Both the position numbers and the translations under genes were made by a program. The notes under the pieces were generated by a model. That model was given only the letters and a program-made list of their open reading frames with translations. It searched no databases and had not been told where the DNA came from. A stretch of 37,521 bases of DNA from a virus: IMG/VR virus record IMGVR_UViG_3300042876_001009, positions 1-37,521 of that record. One strand, given 5' to 3'. Positions 28,282-37,289 of the stretch are shown in pieces. The number at the start of each line of letters is the position of its first letter. Positions within the stretch are counted from its first letter, which is position 1.

Positions 28282-30593
28282 TGCCATCCTACCGACAGAT
28301 ATCGACCTATTACGAGGACGGCTTCGGCACGGTCACCACGATGTTCGTGGTGGCCGACACGTATGCCGAACTCTTCGATCTGTCGGAAGCGGCGGACGTC
28401 GATGTGTTCGCCGTCAGTTCGTCGAAGAAAGATCTCGACATCGCTGAAGGCATCATGGCCGAGGACGAACTCGAATTCACGATGGATGAAATGCTGGCGG
28501 CGACGAGTGCGGATGCCAGCGTGATCGCGTTCGTGCTCGAAGCACAAGGGGCCGCGCCTGCCGATCGACGGTTCTGCGCGTGGTTTGTCAACCCGGCTGA
28601 CACGGATGCACCGACGGTGAACGAATCGGAATTCGTCGGTCTCCTGCGCAGCAACATGAGCGCGACCGATGCCCTCTGGCAGGACGCGGAGTTCGGCACC
28701 GTCCCAACGCCGATCCGATCATGGCGCGTCCGCGCGCGGAATTTCTCCGAGGGATTTCTCGACCTCATCAGGCTCAAGGATCTGATCTACGGTCTCGGCG
28801 TCTCGACGGATCCTGACTACGTCCCCGGTATTGACGCGACCTGGGAAACGGCGAATGTCGCGCCGCGTCTCGGCTACTACTCCAACGCCGGTCTCACCGC
28901 GAAATGGGAGTCGATCGCGAGCCTGAACGCCGTGCTTCGCGCACTCGCCGACAACCTGCTCGCGGCCCTCGACCACCAGGGATACGGCACGTACACCATC
29001 GACTTCGTGGAGAGTCCGTTCGGCTTCGGTTTTCTGCCGGCGCGATTCGGCCACCACGGCTATGCAACGCCGCACCGCAACGCCGCCCTGCCGTACCAGA
29101 TCCAGCCGGGCACGCCGCGCGTCGTCAAGCTCGGCGACGGCATCGGCGACGAGGAGCAGCTCTACATCAACTACCTGACCGTGAAGCCCGCGTTCGCGAC
29201 AAGCCCGCCGGGGGGCGATCCGTTCACCTACGGGTGGGAACGCCTGGAGACGTTCCCGGACCTGCTCTATGCGATCGCAAAGTCGTTCGGGCTGTTCGTA
29301 CGCTTTGACTACACAAGCACGTCGAACCTGGAGATCTCCTTCCTCTCGCGCGCCGGCATCAAGAAGCACCAGATCTGGCTGCGCGACGTGTCCGAGGCGC
29401 AGATCGAGACGAAGGAGACCGCGAAGAGTGCGGCGAACCTGGTGCGATCGGAATCGTTCTATCTCGCCACCGCCGGCACCGAACGTTCGCAAGGTGTCAA
29501 CCACTACTGCTTCGACACCAAGCAGCATCTCTACACGATCTCGGACCTGACGAAGGACCGGCAGGCGAATGAGAAGGGAGACCGGCTGCTGTTCTCGATC
29601 GCGCCGACCATGCGCGACTTCGGCTACATCGGCGAGCCATGGGCATCGAGCGCGCTGCCGCACAACGCGCGGATGTACCGCGGTGCGACGGCCGCAACGA
29701 ACGAGCTGGAACACGCGGGCGGCATCACCACGGCGATCTACATCAAGATGCCGGGCTACAACGAGGCCGGTCTCGGCTCCGGCGACCGGATCATCCTGCC
29801 CGTCGCCATGCTTGTCACGGAGATCGACGGGCAGGACTGCCGCTACTACACGCTGCACGATTACGTCAACGAGATCACAGGGCGGGATTCCGGGTTCTAT
29901 GACGCGGAGTACTCGCTGACCGTGCCGTATCTCTGCTCGCATCGCATGAGCGCGGACGGCACGCACGCGAGCGATGACGGCGGCCGCGGCCGCATCTGGA
30001 ATCTCATCCTCGGATGCGAGCTCGTCTTCGACGGCCGCTCGTATGTGGTTGTTGGCATCGAGCGTGCCGGCGCGCAGCCGGAGACGCGCCTGCGCCTGCA
30101 CTACACCAGCCGCTTTTCCTTCTCTGCATCGACAGGAATCACGTCCCCGATCTCCCCGCAGAATTTCGAGACACCGCCGCCGGCAGGCGTGGTGCTCTCA
30201 AAGGAAACCTATGAAGACCTGGTCGCGGGCGACGCCATGCGCGCGGGCGACCTGGTGCGCGAAGGCACGGACGGCAAGGTCTACCGTGCCGCGGCGCGCG
30301 CCTCCACCTGCTATGATCGGCTCGTCGGCATCGCAGAGAATGACGCGGTCGCGGATGATGCCGTGCGCGTGCGCCTCGCCGGTATCATCGACATCCCCGC
30401 GTACGCGCTCACCGCCGGAGAACCTGTCTATCTGCGTACGACAACGATCGGCACCCCGAACATGAGTGCAACACCGCTGCTCGTCAACAATGGCACGGAG
30501 GATCTGTATGCATCGGTGGGCGTGGCGCTCACTGCGACCTCCGTGCGAATCAATTTCTCCGACCACATCATCTACTGGCCACCGCTCGCATGA
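28281..30593 (+). CDS. Large tail structural protein, probable tail tip or baseplate component
   Basis: The 770-aa product has a mixed N-terminal domain (TYYEDGFGTVTTMFVVADTY), a helical segment (ASLNAVLRALADNLLAALDH) and a long beta-rich centre (ERLETFPDLLYAIAKSFGLF; LEISFLSRAGIKKHQIWLRD). Near the C-terminus is a small beta domain (GDAMRAGDLVREGTDGKVYR; RVRLAGIIDIPAYALTAGEP), like the beta-barrel modules used in phage decoration proteins. The lack of a signal peptide and the position between tube and chaperone support a structural tail role. No specific family is recognised. Confidence 0.55.
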   Translation: MPSYRQISTYYEDGFGTVTTMFVVADTYAELFDLSEAADVDVFAVSSSKKDLDIAEGIMAEDELEFTMDEMLAATSADASVIAFVLEAQGAAPADRRFCAWFVNPADTDAPTVNESEFVGLLRSNMSATDALWQDAEFGTVPTPIRSWRVRARNFSEGFLDLIRLKDLIYGLGVSTDPDYVPGIDATWETANVAPRLGYYSNAGLTAKWESIASLNAVLRALADNLLAALDHQGYGTYTIDFVESPFGFGFLPARFGHHGYATPHRNAALPYQIQPGTPRVVKLGDGIGDEEQLYINYLTVKPAFATSPPGGDPFTYGWERLETFPDLLYAIAKSFGLFVRFDYTSTSNLEISFLSRAGIKKHQIWLRDVSEAQIETKETAKSAANLVRSESFYLATAGTERSQGVNHYCFDTKQHLYTISDLTKDRQANEKGDRLLFSIAPTMRDFGYIGEPWASSALPHNARMYRGATAATNELEHAGGITTAIYIKMPGYNEAGLGSGDRIILPVAMLVTEIDGQDCRYYTLHDYVNEITGRDSGFYDAEYSLTVPYLCSHRMSADGTHASDDGGRGRIWNLILGCELVFDGRSYVVVGIERAGAQPETRLRLHYTSRFSFSASTGITSPISPQNFETPPPAGVVLSKETYEDLVAGDAMRAGDLVREGTDGKVYRAAARASTCYDRLVGIAENDAVADDAVRVRLAGIIDIPAYALTAGEPVYLRTTTIGTPNMSATPLLVNNGTEDLYASVGVALTATSVRINFSDHIIYWPPLA

Positions 30594-30967
30594 TCCGCCT
30601 GAAGCATCAGAACGGCACCACCTCGCCGGTGGTGAAGACCTTCAGCGAACTCTCGCTCGTGGCGTTGCCTGAGACCGAGCGCGCCCAGCTGACGACGCTG
30701 CGCAAGCGCCGCGTCGACCACCTGCTCGCAACCTGGCGCACGTGGGCGATCGTGATCTCGACGGAGGCCGCCGTCAACGACGTGCTCGCGGTCAACGACT
30801 TCTGGACGGCCGAGCGTCGCTGGATCCAGTCCCCGTATGATGCGAACGACGCGCTGAACTGGATCGAGGTCACAACGGCGGGCGGCCGCGCGCCGATCAC
30901 CTACATCGACGGCATCGTCATGTGGCCGGAAGCGGCGCTTGAACTGTATGCGAAGGAGCCTGACTGA
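30590..30967 (+). CDS. Hypothetical tail-module protein, 125 aa
   Basis: The ATG overlaps the previous stop and the stop overlaps the next start. The product has a helical centre (PETERAQLTTLRKRRVDHLL; TWAIVISTEAAVNDVLAVND) and a C-terminal beta part (ITYIDGIVMWPEAALELYAK). No family is recognised. Tight coupling with tail genes suggests a minor structural or assembly protein. Confidence 0.6.
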   Translation: MIRLKHQNGTTSPVVKTFSELSLVALPETERAQLTTLRKRRVDHLLATWRTWAIVISTEAAVNDVLAVNDFWTAERRWIQSPYDANDALNWIEVTTAGGRAPITYIDGIVMWPEAALELYAKEPD

Positions 30968-31476
30968 TGCCCCCTGCGCCGCTGGTGTACGACTACCGCG
31001 ACATCACCGAGTGGCAGCACTCGCCGATCCACCGTGTGGTGCTGCACGACACGCAGTCGCTCGACCGCTTCCACCTCTACCATCCGCTCAGTGACAGCTC
31101 GTATGAGCTGCCGGCAACAGTCCGACGCGACATGCACGGATGCGACCGCGTGGTCGGTTGGACGTTCGCGGCCACGTTCCGCATGCTCCAGAACAACGTC
31201 GGTGACCTCCTTGCGAACCTCGACGCATACCGCGGCCGCGCTTTCGACGCGTACTTTTTTCTCAAACCCGATGCGTCGGTCAGCGGCCGCACGGTCACGA
31301 TCGCGTTGCGGGCGCCCGTCGGCGTCTCGTGGCGCATCGCGAGCGGGCCCATCGGCCCGGTGTTCGAACTGCAGCTGACGAAGGCGCTCACCTCCCTCTA
31401 TCAATACGCAGCGGACGGTGGCAATCAGACGCTGTGGAACGAGGACCAGTATCTCATCTCGGATCCCAACCCTTAA
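30967..31476 (+). CDS. Hypothetical tail-module protein, 169 aa
   Basis: The ATG overlaps the previous stop. The product is mixed alpha/beta (YRDITEWQHSPIHRVVLHDT; CDRVVGWTFAATFRMLQNNV; RTVTIALRAPVGVSWRIASG). It lies directly before the tail assembly chaperone gene, where long-tailed phages often place tube or terminator proteins, so it could be an alternative candidate for such a role. No family is recognised. Confidence 0.6.
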   Translation: MPPAPLVYDYRDITEWQHSPIHRVVLHDTQSLDRFHLYHPLSDSSYELPATVRRDMHGCDRVVGWTFAATFRMLQNNVGDLLANLDAYRGRAFDAYFFLKPDASVSGRTVTIALRAPVGVSWRIASGPIGPVFELQLTKALTSLYQYAADGGNQTLWNEDQYLISDPNP

Positions 31477-31487
31477 TCGGAAAGACC

Positions 31488-31988
31488 ATGGAAAAGACCT
31501 TTACTGTCAACGGCAACTCCTACATCTACTCGTTCTCCGATCTTCCGCTCTCGCACATCATGGCGATCGAGGAGATCTACTTCTTCAAGCGTGCGCAGAT
31601 CAAGCGGAGCCCTGCACGTTTCGAGGACGTCGTGGCGAGCGGTTCGTCGGACTACTTCGTCCGCGCTGCGGCCTACTTGCTGCTCCCGCTCAAGGAGGAT
31701 GGGTCCACCGGATCACCCGACCCAAAGGTGGTGCGCCGTTTCGTCGAAGGGCTGACCGGCGAGCAGGTCGAGAACCTCGAGGAGTGCATGCGGGATTTTT
31801 TCTCGAAGCGCAAGAGGTCGGATCTCGAATCCGACGTGCGATCGCGCGACTTTCTCACCCTCGAGGAGCTCGTGTCATTAGGAACGAAAGTGCAGACGCA
31901 GCTTTCCGCCGCGGCCAGCAACAGCGGCGCGAGCAGCTCGCCGAACACGCCGCCCTCGTTCACCCCGGAGAACTCGACCGAAGAGTGA
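31488..31988 (+). CDS. Tail assembly chaperone (G-type, with frameshift site)
   Basis: The 166-aa product begins MEKTFTVNGNSYIYSFSDLP and is helical and acidic, ending in a Ser/Asn/Pro-rich tail. It lies directly upstream of the tape measure gene, the fixed place of the tail assembly chaperone in long-tailed phages. At codons 103-105 it contains the slippery sequence T TTT TTC. A -1 shift there leads into a frame open to 32146. In lambda and Mu such pairs make G and GT proteins that hold the tape measure during tube assembly. Confidence 0.75.
   Translation: MEKTFTVNGNSYIYSFSDLPLSHIMAIEEIYFFKRAQIKRSPARFEDVVASGSSDYFVRAAAYLLLPLKEDGSTGSPDPKVVRRFVEGLTGEQVENLEECMRDFFSKRKRSDLESDVRSRDFLTLEELVSLGTKVQTQLSAAASNSGASSSPNTPPSFTPENSTEE
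31796..31802 (+). other. Programmed -1 frameshift slippery heptamer T TTT TTC
   Basis: In the frame of the chaperone gene the codons are GAT TTT TTC, so the heptamer T TTT TTC at 31796-31802 has the canonical X XXY YYZ form and register. Slippage gives a next codon CTC beginning at 31802 and a frame without stops until 32144-32146, just past the tape measure start. Confidence 0.75.
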
Positions 31989-32146
31989 ACCTCGCCATGC
32001 GCCATCCGCTCATCCTCCTGCTCGCCCGTCTCGGGCACCAGAGCCGCGCCCTTGATCCGGTGCGGCTCGCGGATGCGCGCGCGGTGAATTGGATGGATGC
32101 GCTGGCCGCCATCGAAGCCTACGCGGAGGACGCCCGTGCAGTCTGA
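31802..32146 (+). CDS. T-domain of the tail assembly chaperone, reached by -1 frameshift
   Basis: This is the -1 extension of the chaperone: 105 residues from the first frame followed by 114 from this frame, about 219 aa in total. The extension is helical (RREQLAEHAALVHPGELDRR; HPLILLLARLGHQSRALDPV; WMDALAAIEAYAEDA). Its stop overlaps the tape measure GTG by eleven bases. An independent GTG at 31985 or ATG at 31997 would give only about 50 residues with no good ribosome site. Frameshift expression is therefore preferred. Confidence 0.65.
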   Translation, partial: LEAQEVGSRIRRAIARLSHPRGARVIRNESADAAFRRGQQQRREQLAEHAALVHPGELDRRVNLAMRHPLILLLARLGHQSRALDPVRLADARAVNWMDALAAIEAYAEDARAV

Positions 32147-35100
32147 ACTGTCCCTGAAACTCACCTTCAATCCGGCACTTGATGTCGCGAAGCTGAATGT
32201 GATGCTGCGCGCGCTGAAAGACTCGCTCGGCCCGCTTGGCAAGGATGTGAAGCTCATCGACGGCAAGAAGCTCGAAGGGGAACTGCGTTCCGTGGCGCAG
32301 GGCATGAAGGAGACGGAGAAGGACATCCGCGCGGCCGAGGGTGCGCTGCTCGGATTCGAGAAGGCCGGAAAGAAGGCGGGGCAGAACGCGCCGGATCTCG
32401 GCCGGTTCTTCAAGGTCAATCAGATGGTGGAGGGGCTGCGATCGGCGTCCGGTGCGCTCACGGATTTCCTGCGACCTGGCGTGGACTTCGAATCCTCTCT
32501 CGCCGCCGTTGGTGCAGTGACGGGACAGAGCGGCGCAGCCCTTGAGGATCTCGGCGTGCGCGCGCGATCGCTTGCGGTCACATTCGGATCATCGGCCACG
32601 AGTCAGCTTGAATCGTTCCAGGGTATCCTCTCGAAGCTCGGTCCCCAGGTTGCAGAGAACGCCGGCGCATTGGAAATGATGGGCCGCAATGTGAACATCC
32701 TGAGTAAGGCATCGGGAGACGATGCGAAAACCAGCATGAACGCGATCGTCGACGCCATGCTGCAGTTCGGTCTCGTCACGGGCGATGCGGCGAAGGATGC
32801 CGAGACCTCGACACGCATCATCAACGGTCTCGCTGCCTCGGCGAAGGTCGGTGCCGCGGAGATCCCGCAGGTGGCGCAGGCCATCCTGCAGGCGGGTGTT
32901 GCCGCCTCTGGTGCGAACATGTCATTCGAAGCCACGAACGCGGCGCTGCAGGTGCTCGCGGTCGGAGGCAAGACAGGCGCTGAGGCGGGTGTTGCACTGC
33001 GCAACGTGATCGGGCTTCTTCAGAACGCGTCCGGCCCCGCCGCAGAGGCGATGGGGCAGATGGGCACATCGAGCAAGGAACTTGGCGAGCTGCTGACGAC
33101 CAAGGGTCTCGATGCGGCACTTGCGAAGCTGCGCGACGGGATGAAGAATCTCGGCACAGACGCGGAACGCAACAGCGCGCTGATGAAGATTTTCGGGATG
33201 GAGAACTCCGCAGCTGCCGGCATCATGCTGCGGAACCTCGATCAGATGAAGACGTTCGAACAGGGCATCGTCGCCGGTCAGCAAGGGGTCGGTTCAGCGT
33301 TTGAGCAGGCGGCCGTGCGGATGAACACGGCGCAGGGCTCAATGGATCGTGTGACGGCATGGATGCAGGACAAGGCGATCGGTGTGTTTAACATCTTCGG
33401 ATCGACCGTCACGGCGACCATGGGAATCGTTGCACAACTCGGACCGCAGCTCGCGTCGTTGGCGAACGTCAAGGCCATCATCCCGGATGGCACGATGGAG
33501 AAGGCCCGAGCGGGACTGCAGTCGATGCTCCCGACCATACAGAAGATCTCGCCGGCGCTTGTCAGGACCGGGGCCGACGGTGCGATGGCATTCGCGGGCA
33601 TGGGAAAGGCTGCGCTCGCGTTCGCCATGAACCCCTATGTGCTCGCGATCGCAGCGGTTGCTGGGCTCGTTACGGCCATCCATTATCTGGCGGGCGCAAA
33701 CCACGAGGCTGCTTCTGAGCGCCAGGGTGAGATGGAATCGCAGCTGCGCCTCATCGAACAGCAGAAGGCGGAAGCGTCATCGAAACTGGCTCTCTCGGAA
33801 AACACAAAAAATCTGACGAGCGAGTACATCCTCCTTGCCAAGCAGCTGCAGGCAGAAGGTGCGAGCAGCGCTGATGCGGCATCGAAGAAGGAACGACTCG
33901 CGAATATCACCGAGCAGCTCGATGCGAAGTATCCCGGTGTCATCAAGCGCACCGGCGACCTGGCGACCAATCTGCAGGCTGTGGAGAACATGGCGAAGCA
34001 GAGCGGTGACCAGGTCGCCAAGTATACGTCGGAGCTTCAGGGCTTGGATAACAAGGCGAAACAGCTTAACGATGCACTGACGAAGAATGCGGTCGCCGTC
34101 TCTAAGGAGAACCTTGAAAATTCGCTGGTGAATGAAGCGAGTGGTATCACCGGCGTGCTCAATAAGACGGCTGAGTTCTTCAATATGGACAGCACTACTC
34201 GAAAGAATGTTCGTGAATGGATGGGTGGATTCACCAAAGAAATCGAGAGTGCGAAGAGCGCAGATCAGCTGAAGGACGCCACGAGCAAATGGATCGCCGA
34301 TGCGATGAGCAAGGTGGACAAGGGTGAGTTCACGGCGAGACAGGCAGAGTTGGCCATCACGATGATTAAAAACGTGGAGAAGGCCCAGCAAGGATGGATT
34401 GACCGCATGCAGCAGAACATCAATGCTGCCGGCGCCAAGCTGAATGCACCCACTCCGCCCCCACCCCCTGATACGATTGGCTCTGAGATCGAGAAACTCA
34501 AGGGCAAGAAGAAGGGCCTGGAAGAAGTTCGCGAGAAAATCGTCATCTCGGGCCGCACTGAGGCGCAATACATGGCGGATAACAAGGGCAATCTCGAAGC
34601 GCAGGAGAACGTTCAGAAACGCATCGATCTTCTCGAGGGGAAGAACAAAAAGGAACACGGCAAGGACGCGTTCGAGCTGGCGAAAAAGGCCTATGAGAAC
34701 GAGCGCAAACGGCTCGATGCAGAGAGCAAGCTTGGAGCGCTCTCGCGCGAGACGCAGATGATCGTGGAGGACCGCACCGCCACGTCGAAGGACGAACTCG
34801 TCGACGCGCAGGAGAAGCTCAAAACACTCGAGTCGCAGCGCACGGAGTTGCAGCGCATTCTCAAGGTCGGGGCGGACGGGAAGATCGGCATCGCGTTCAA
34901 GAACGCCGACGAGCGGGCTGATGCCGACCAGATGGTGACCGACATGAACAACGCCATCACCGAGGCGCAGAATACCGTCGGCCGCGCGACGCTGAAGGTG
35001 GGCGTCGACGAGCAGGCACTCAAAGACGAGCTGCGATCGATGGAGCTCGACCGTCTCTCATTCGAGATCTCCCTTGGCATCAAGGAAGAGCCGGAGATGC

Positions 35101-36302
35101 TCGCGGCGCTCGAGGCGGATCTCAAGGCCCTGCGCGAGCGCATCTCGGCAGCGAACGACACCGAGCGCCGTGAGCTCGAGAAGAAGGAACTGGACCTCGA
35201 ACAGAAGGTGCAGGCCTCGCGCAAGCGTATCTACGATGAGAAGATCAAGGACATGGAGTATTCCCAGCAGCGCGAGGAGGAACTCGCCTCGAAGCTGCTC
35301 GATCGGATCAAGACGCTCGATGACGCGCTCCGCACCTCGATCCAGAACGCCGGCGCGAAACTGATCGACAAGAGCACTGCGGCGCAGCTCGATGCGCTCG
35401 AGCGACAGAAGGCGGAGACGTTGAAGATGACGGCCGACAACGAGGACGCGAAGGCGGCCGTCGAACAGGCGTTCGCAGCGCGTCGTGAAGCGATCGAGAA
35501 GTCGGCCGAAAACCGCCGCGCAAGCATCGAGGCGCGTGCACGCGGCATGGAGATCATCGCGGCCAATGCACGTGAAGCTGCACTCCTTGAGATCAAGCGG
35601 AACGGGATCGAGCAGCGGCTGGCGGAGGCGACAAAGCAGGGCGATGCCGAAGCGGTCAAGAATCTCTCGCGCGAGCTTGATACGCTGCAGAAGACGATCG
35701 CAGAGAAGAAGGACCCGCTCCTCGCCATCACCGACGAGCTCGCCACGGGCCTGCAGGAAGGCCTTGGCAACATGTTCGGCGGCAACATGGAGGGGATGGT
35801 CGACAGCTTCCGGGGCATGCTCTCGACGGTCGTCGGCATGCTGGAGCGCCTCGCATCCGCTGCGATCGTCAAGCTCGTGCTCGACTGGCTGGTGATCGAT
35901 CCGTCGAGTGCCGCGCTGCCGTGGTTCGTGAAGATCGGCCTGATCCCAGTCATGAACGCCGCAGCGTCCGGGCTCGTCAACGCACTTATTGGTCCGATCC
36001 TAGGCAACATCCTGTCGTTCTCGACGGGTGGACGCGTGGACAGTCCAACGCTGGCCGTGATTGGTGATGCGAGCCGTTCGCGCGCCGGCGCCGATACTGA
36101 ATGGGTCACGCGCGACAAGGATATCGCGGTGATCGCCCGAATGGCTGCAGCCGAGATGGCCTCACCGATGGAGGCGAAGCTCGACATCCTGATCGGTGAG
36201 ATCCGCGTGCTGCAGCAGGAACGGACCGTGCTGCGTGGCACGGACCTCGTGCGGTCGTATGACCGCACGGCGGCCTTGCGCGACGAGCGGGCGAGGACAT
36301 GA
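32136..36302 (+). CDS. Tail tape measure protein
   Basis: The start is GTG 32136, because GGAGG at 32125-32129 lies six bases upstream. The 1388-aa product has the TP901-type core in its first third: VDFESSLAAVGAVTGQSGAA, EIPQVAQAILQAGVAASGAN, ATNAALQVLAVGGKTGAEAG and RNSALMKIFGMENSAAAGIM. A hydrophobic segment follows near residues 490-515 (FAMNPYVLAIAAVAGLVTAI). Long charged coiled coils span about 540-1200, with a second hydrophobic part near 1265-1300 (GLIPVMNAAASGLVNALIGP). The tape measure sets tail length and enters the host envelope on infection. It is the largest gene of the window. Confidence 0.92.
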   Translation: MQSELSLKLTFNPALDVAKLNVMLRALKDSLGPLGKDVKLIDGKKLEGELRSVAQGMKETEKDIRAAEGALLGFEKAGKKAGQNAPDLGRFFKVNQMVEGLRSASGALTDFLRPGVDFESSLAAVGAVTGQSGAALEDLGVRARSLAVTFGSSATSQLESFQGILSKLGPQVAENAGALEMMGRNVNILSKASGDDAKTSMNAIVDAMLQFGLVTGDAAKDAETSTRIINGLAASAKVGAAEIPQVAQAILQAGVAASGANMSFEATNAALQVLAVGGKTGAEAGVALRNVIGLLQNASGPAAEAMGQMGTSSKELGELLTTKGLDAALAKLRDGMKNLGTDAERNSALMKIFGMENSAAAGIMLRNLDQMKTFEQGIVAGQQGVGSAFEQAAVRMNTAQGSMDRVTAWMQDKAIGVFNIFGSTVTATMGIVAQLGPQLASLANVKAIIPDGTMEKARAGLQSMLPTIQKISPALVRTGADGAMAFAGMGKAALAFAMNPYVLAIAAVAGLVTAIHYLAGANHEAASERQGEMESQLRLIEQQKAEASSKLALSENTKNLTSEYILLAKQLQAEGASSADAASKKERLANITEQLDAKYPGVIKRTGDLATNLQAVENMAKQSGDQVAKYTSELQGLDNKAKQLNDALTKNAVAVSKENLENSLVNEASGITGVLNKTAEFFNMDSTTRKNVREWMGGFTKEIESAKSADQLKDATSKWIADAMSKVDKGEFTARQAELAITMIKNVEKAQQGWIDRMQQNINAAGAKLNAPTPPPPPDTIGSEIEKLKGKKKGLEEVREKIVISGRTEAQYMADNKGNLEAQENVQKRIDLLEGKNKKEHGKDAFELAKKAYENERKRLDAESKLGALSRETQMIVEDRTATSKDELVDAQEKLKTLESQRTELQRILKVGADGKIGIAFKNADERADADQMVTDMNNAITEAQNTVGRATLKVGVDEQALKDELRSMELDRLSFEISLGIKEEPEMLAALEADLKALRERISAANDTERRELEKKELDLEQKVQASRKRIYDEKIKDMEYSQQREEELASKLLDRIKTLDDALRTSIQNAGAKLIDKSTAAQLDALERQKAETLKMTADNEDAKAAVEQAFAARREAIEKSAENRRASIEARARGMEIIAANAREAALLEIKRNGIEQRLAEATKQGDAEAVKNLSRELDTLQKTIAEKKDPLLAITDELATGLQEGLGNMFGGNMEGMVDSFRGMLSTVVGMLERLASAAIVKLVLDWLVIDPSSAALPWFVKIGLIPVMNAAASGLVNALIGPILGNILSFSTGGRVDSPTLAVIGDASRSRAGADTEWVTRDKDIAVIARMAAAEMASPMEAKLDILIGEIRVLQQERTVLRGTDLVRSYDRTAALRDERART

Positions 36303-36364
36303 TCGTGAGTGAACGTGTGTGCTGTCTGGGTGACGCCACCCCCATTCACTCATCTGAGGTAGAC

Positions 36365-37129
36365 ATGAAGAGTTTCATGGCGTACGTCGGCGGTAAGAGC
36401 CTGCTCGCCGATCGCATCATCCCCAAAATCCCGGAGCATCACGCGTACATAGAAGTGTTTGCCGGCGCGGCCTGGATGTTGTTCAAGAAGGAGCCCAGCA
36501 AGGTCGAGATCATCAACGACATCAACTCCGAGCTGATCACGCTCTACAGGTGCGTTCAGAACCATCTCGACGAGCTGGTGCGCTGCATGCGCTGGACGCT
36601 TGCCAGCAGGGACGAATGGGACCGTCTGCGTGAGGTGAAATCCGAGACCCTGACAGACATCCAGCGCGCGGTGCGATTCTTCTTCCTCGTGAAGAACTCG
36701 TTCTCCTCGAAGCTCGATTTTGCATCGTTCAGGGTGTCACCGACACAGCGTCCGACGATGAACCTCCTGCGCCTCGAGGAACAGCTCTCAGCGGCCCATC
36801 TGCGGCTTCATGGGGTCTACATCGAAAACAAGCCATACCAGTACATCATCGATCGATACGACCGCCCAGAGGCGTTCTTTTACCTCGATCCGCCCTACTA
36901 CGACTGTGAGGATGTGTACGGGAAGGGGATCTTCACGAAGGCCGATTTCCAGACCCTGAAGCAGCAATTACAAGGGGTGAAAGGGCGGTTTATCATGTCC
37001 CTAAACGATCGGAAAGAAGTGCGTGAGATCTATGGAAAGGACTTCAAAATTCAGAAGATCGCCACCAGATACAGCCTCTCCGCCTCAGGAAACGTCTCGG
37101 CGAACGAGTTGTTGATCAGCAACTTCTGA
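36365..37129 (+). CDS. dam: D12-class N6-adenine DNA methyltransferase (Dam-like)
   Basis: The 254-aa product has an N-terminal AYVGGKSLLADRIIP, motif I YIEVFAGAAWMLF (about residues 29-40), INDINSELITLYR, and the catalytic DPPYY at 175-179. Known D12 enzymes often methylate adenine in GATC, but the target here is not proven. It follows the tape measure after 62 bases that hold a small GGGTG/CACCC hairpin, and it lies beside the phage right end. That is where Mu carries its modification gene mom. GC content is lower than in the tail genes. The likely role is protection of phage DNA from host restriction. Confidence 0.9.
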   Translation: MKSFMAYVGGKSLLADRIIPKIPEHHAYIEVFAGAAWMLFKKEPSKVEIINDINSELITLYRCVQNHLDELVRCMRWTLASRDEWDRLREVKSETLTDIQRAVRFFFLVKNSFSSKLDFASFRVSPTQRPTMNLLRLEEQLSAAHLRLHGVYIENKPYQYIIDRYDRPEAFFYLDPPYYDCEDVYGKGIFTKADFQTLKQQLQGVKGRFIMSLNDRKEVREIYGKDFKIQKIATRYSLSASGNVSANELLISNF

Positions 37130-37141
37130 TGCACATTGGAT

Positions 37142-37180
37142 CCCCGGATGTCCGGTGCAACACGCCGGCGTCCGGGGCTT
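37142..37180 (+). terminator. Stable hairpin after the adenine methylase gene
   Basis: CCCCGGA (37142-37148) pairs with TCCGGGG (37171-37177), and inner CCGG elements (37152-37155 and 37165-37168) extend the stem. The downstream sequence is CTTCAAG, only weakly T-rich. It is the last possible stop for phage transcription before the element's end. Confidence 0.55.
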
Positions 37181-37186
37181 CAAGAC

Positions 37187-37289
37187 TGTGGCAAAATGTC
37201 CCATTCCCTTCGCGGCTCCCTTCGCGGCTTCTCAAACGGTTTGTGCCAAAATAGGTGCGGAAAAGTGCCAAAATGGCTGCGCCGTTACA
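37187..37289 (+). mobile_element. Prophage right end with transposase-site-like repeats
   Basis: Three related motifs occur: TGTGGCAAAATGTCCC (37187-), TGTGCCAAAATAGGTGC (37242-) and AGTGCCAAAATGGCTGC (37264-). Their AAAAT cores lie at 37193, 37248 and 37270, so the last two are exactly 22 bp apart, like the adjoining R sites of Mu. Between the first and second, CCCTTCGCGGCT is repeated in tandem (37206-37229). The end is placed at 37289, at the CA of GCCGTTACA, because Mu-type elements end in TG...CA and host coding similarity begins at the next base. Confidence 0.65.

Larger units (their letters stand above)
1..37289. mobile_element. Mu-like transposable prophage (left part missing)
   Basis: A continuous set of Mu-type genes (GemA, Gam, Mor, gp28-type terminase, DUF935 portal, gpF, gpG, gpI, gp36, gp37) fills the window. 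The right boundary is placed at 37289, after three copies of a GTGCCAAAAT-like motif and at a terminal CA, where a host lyase reading frame on the minus strand begins. The transposase, the repressor and the left end lie outside the window. The capsid proteins are lambda D/E-like and no sheath gene was seen, so the element is a mosaic rather than a close Mu relative. The boundary is an inference that the left end or an empty site would test. Confidence 0.9.

Noticed and set aside
28719-30101. Minus-strand open frame of 460 codons across the large tail gene
   Set aside because: Arg/Val/Glu-rich shadow; the plus-strand gene is coupled to both neighbours.
31985-32146. Independent small gene between chaperone and tape measure
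   Set aside because: No good ribosome site and only 53 codons; the slippery heptamer in register explains this frame as a frameshift extension.
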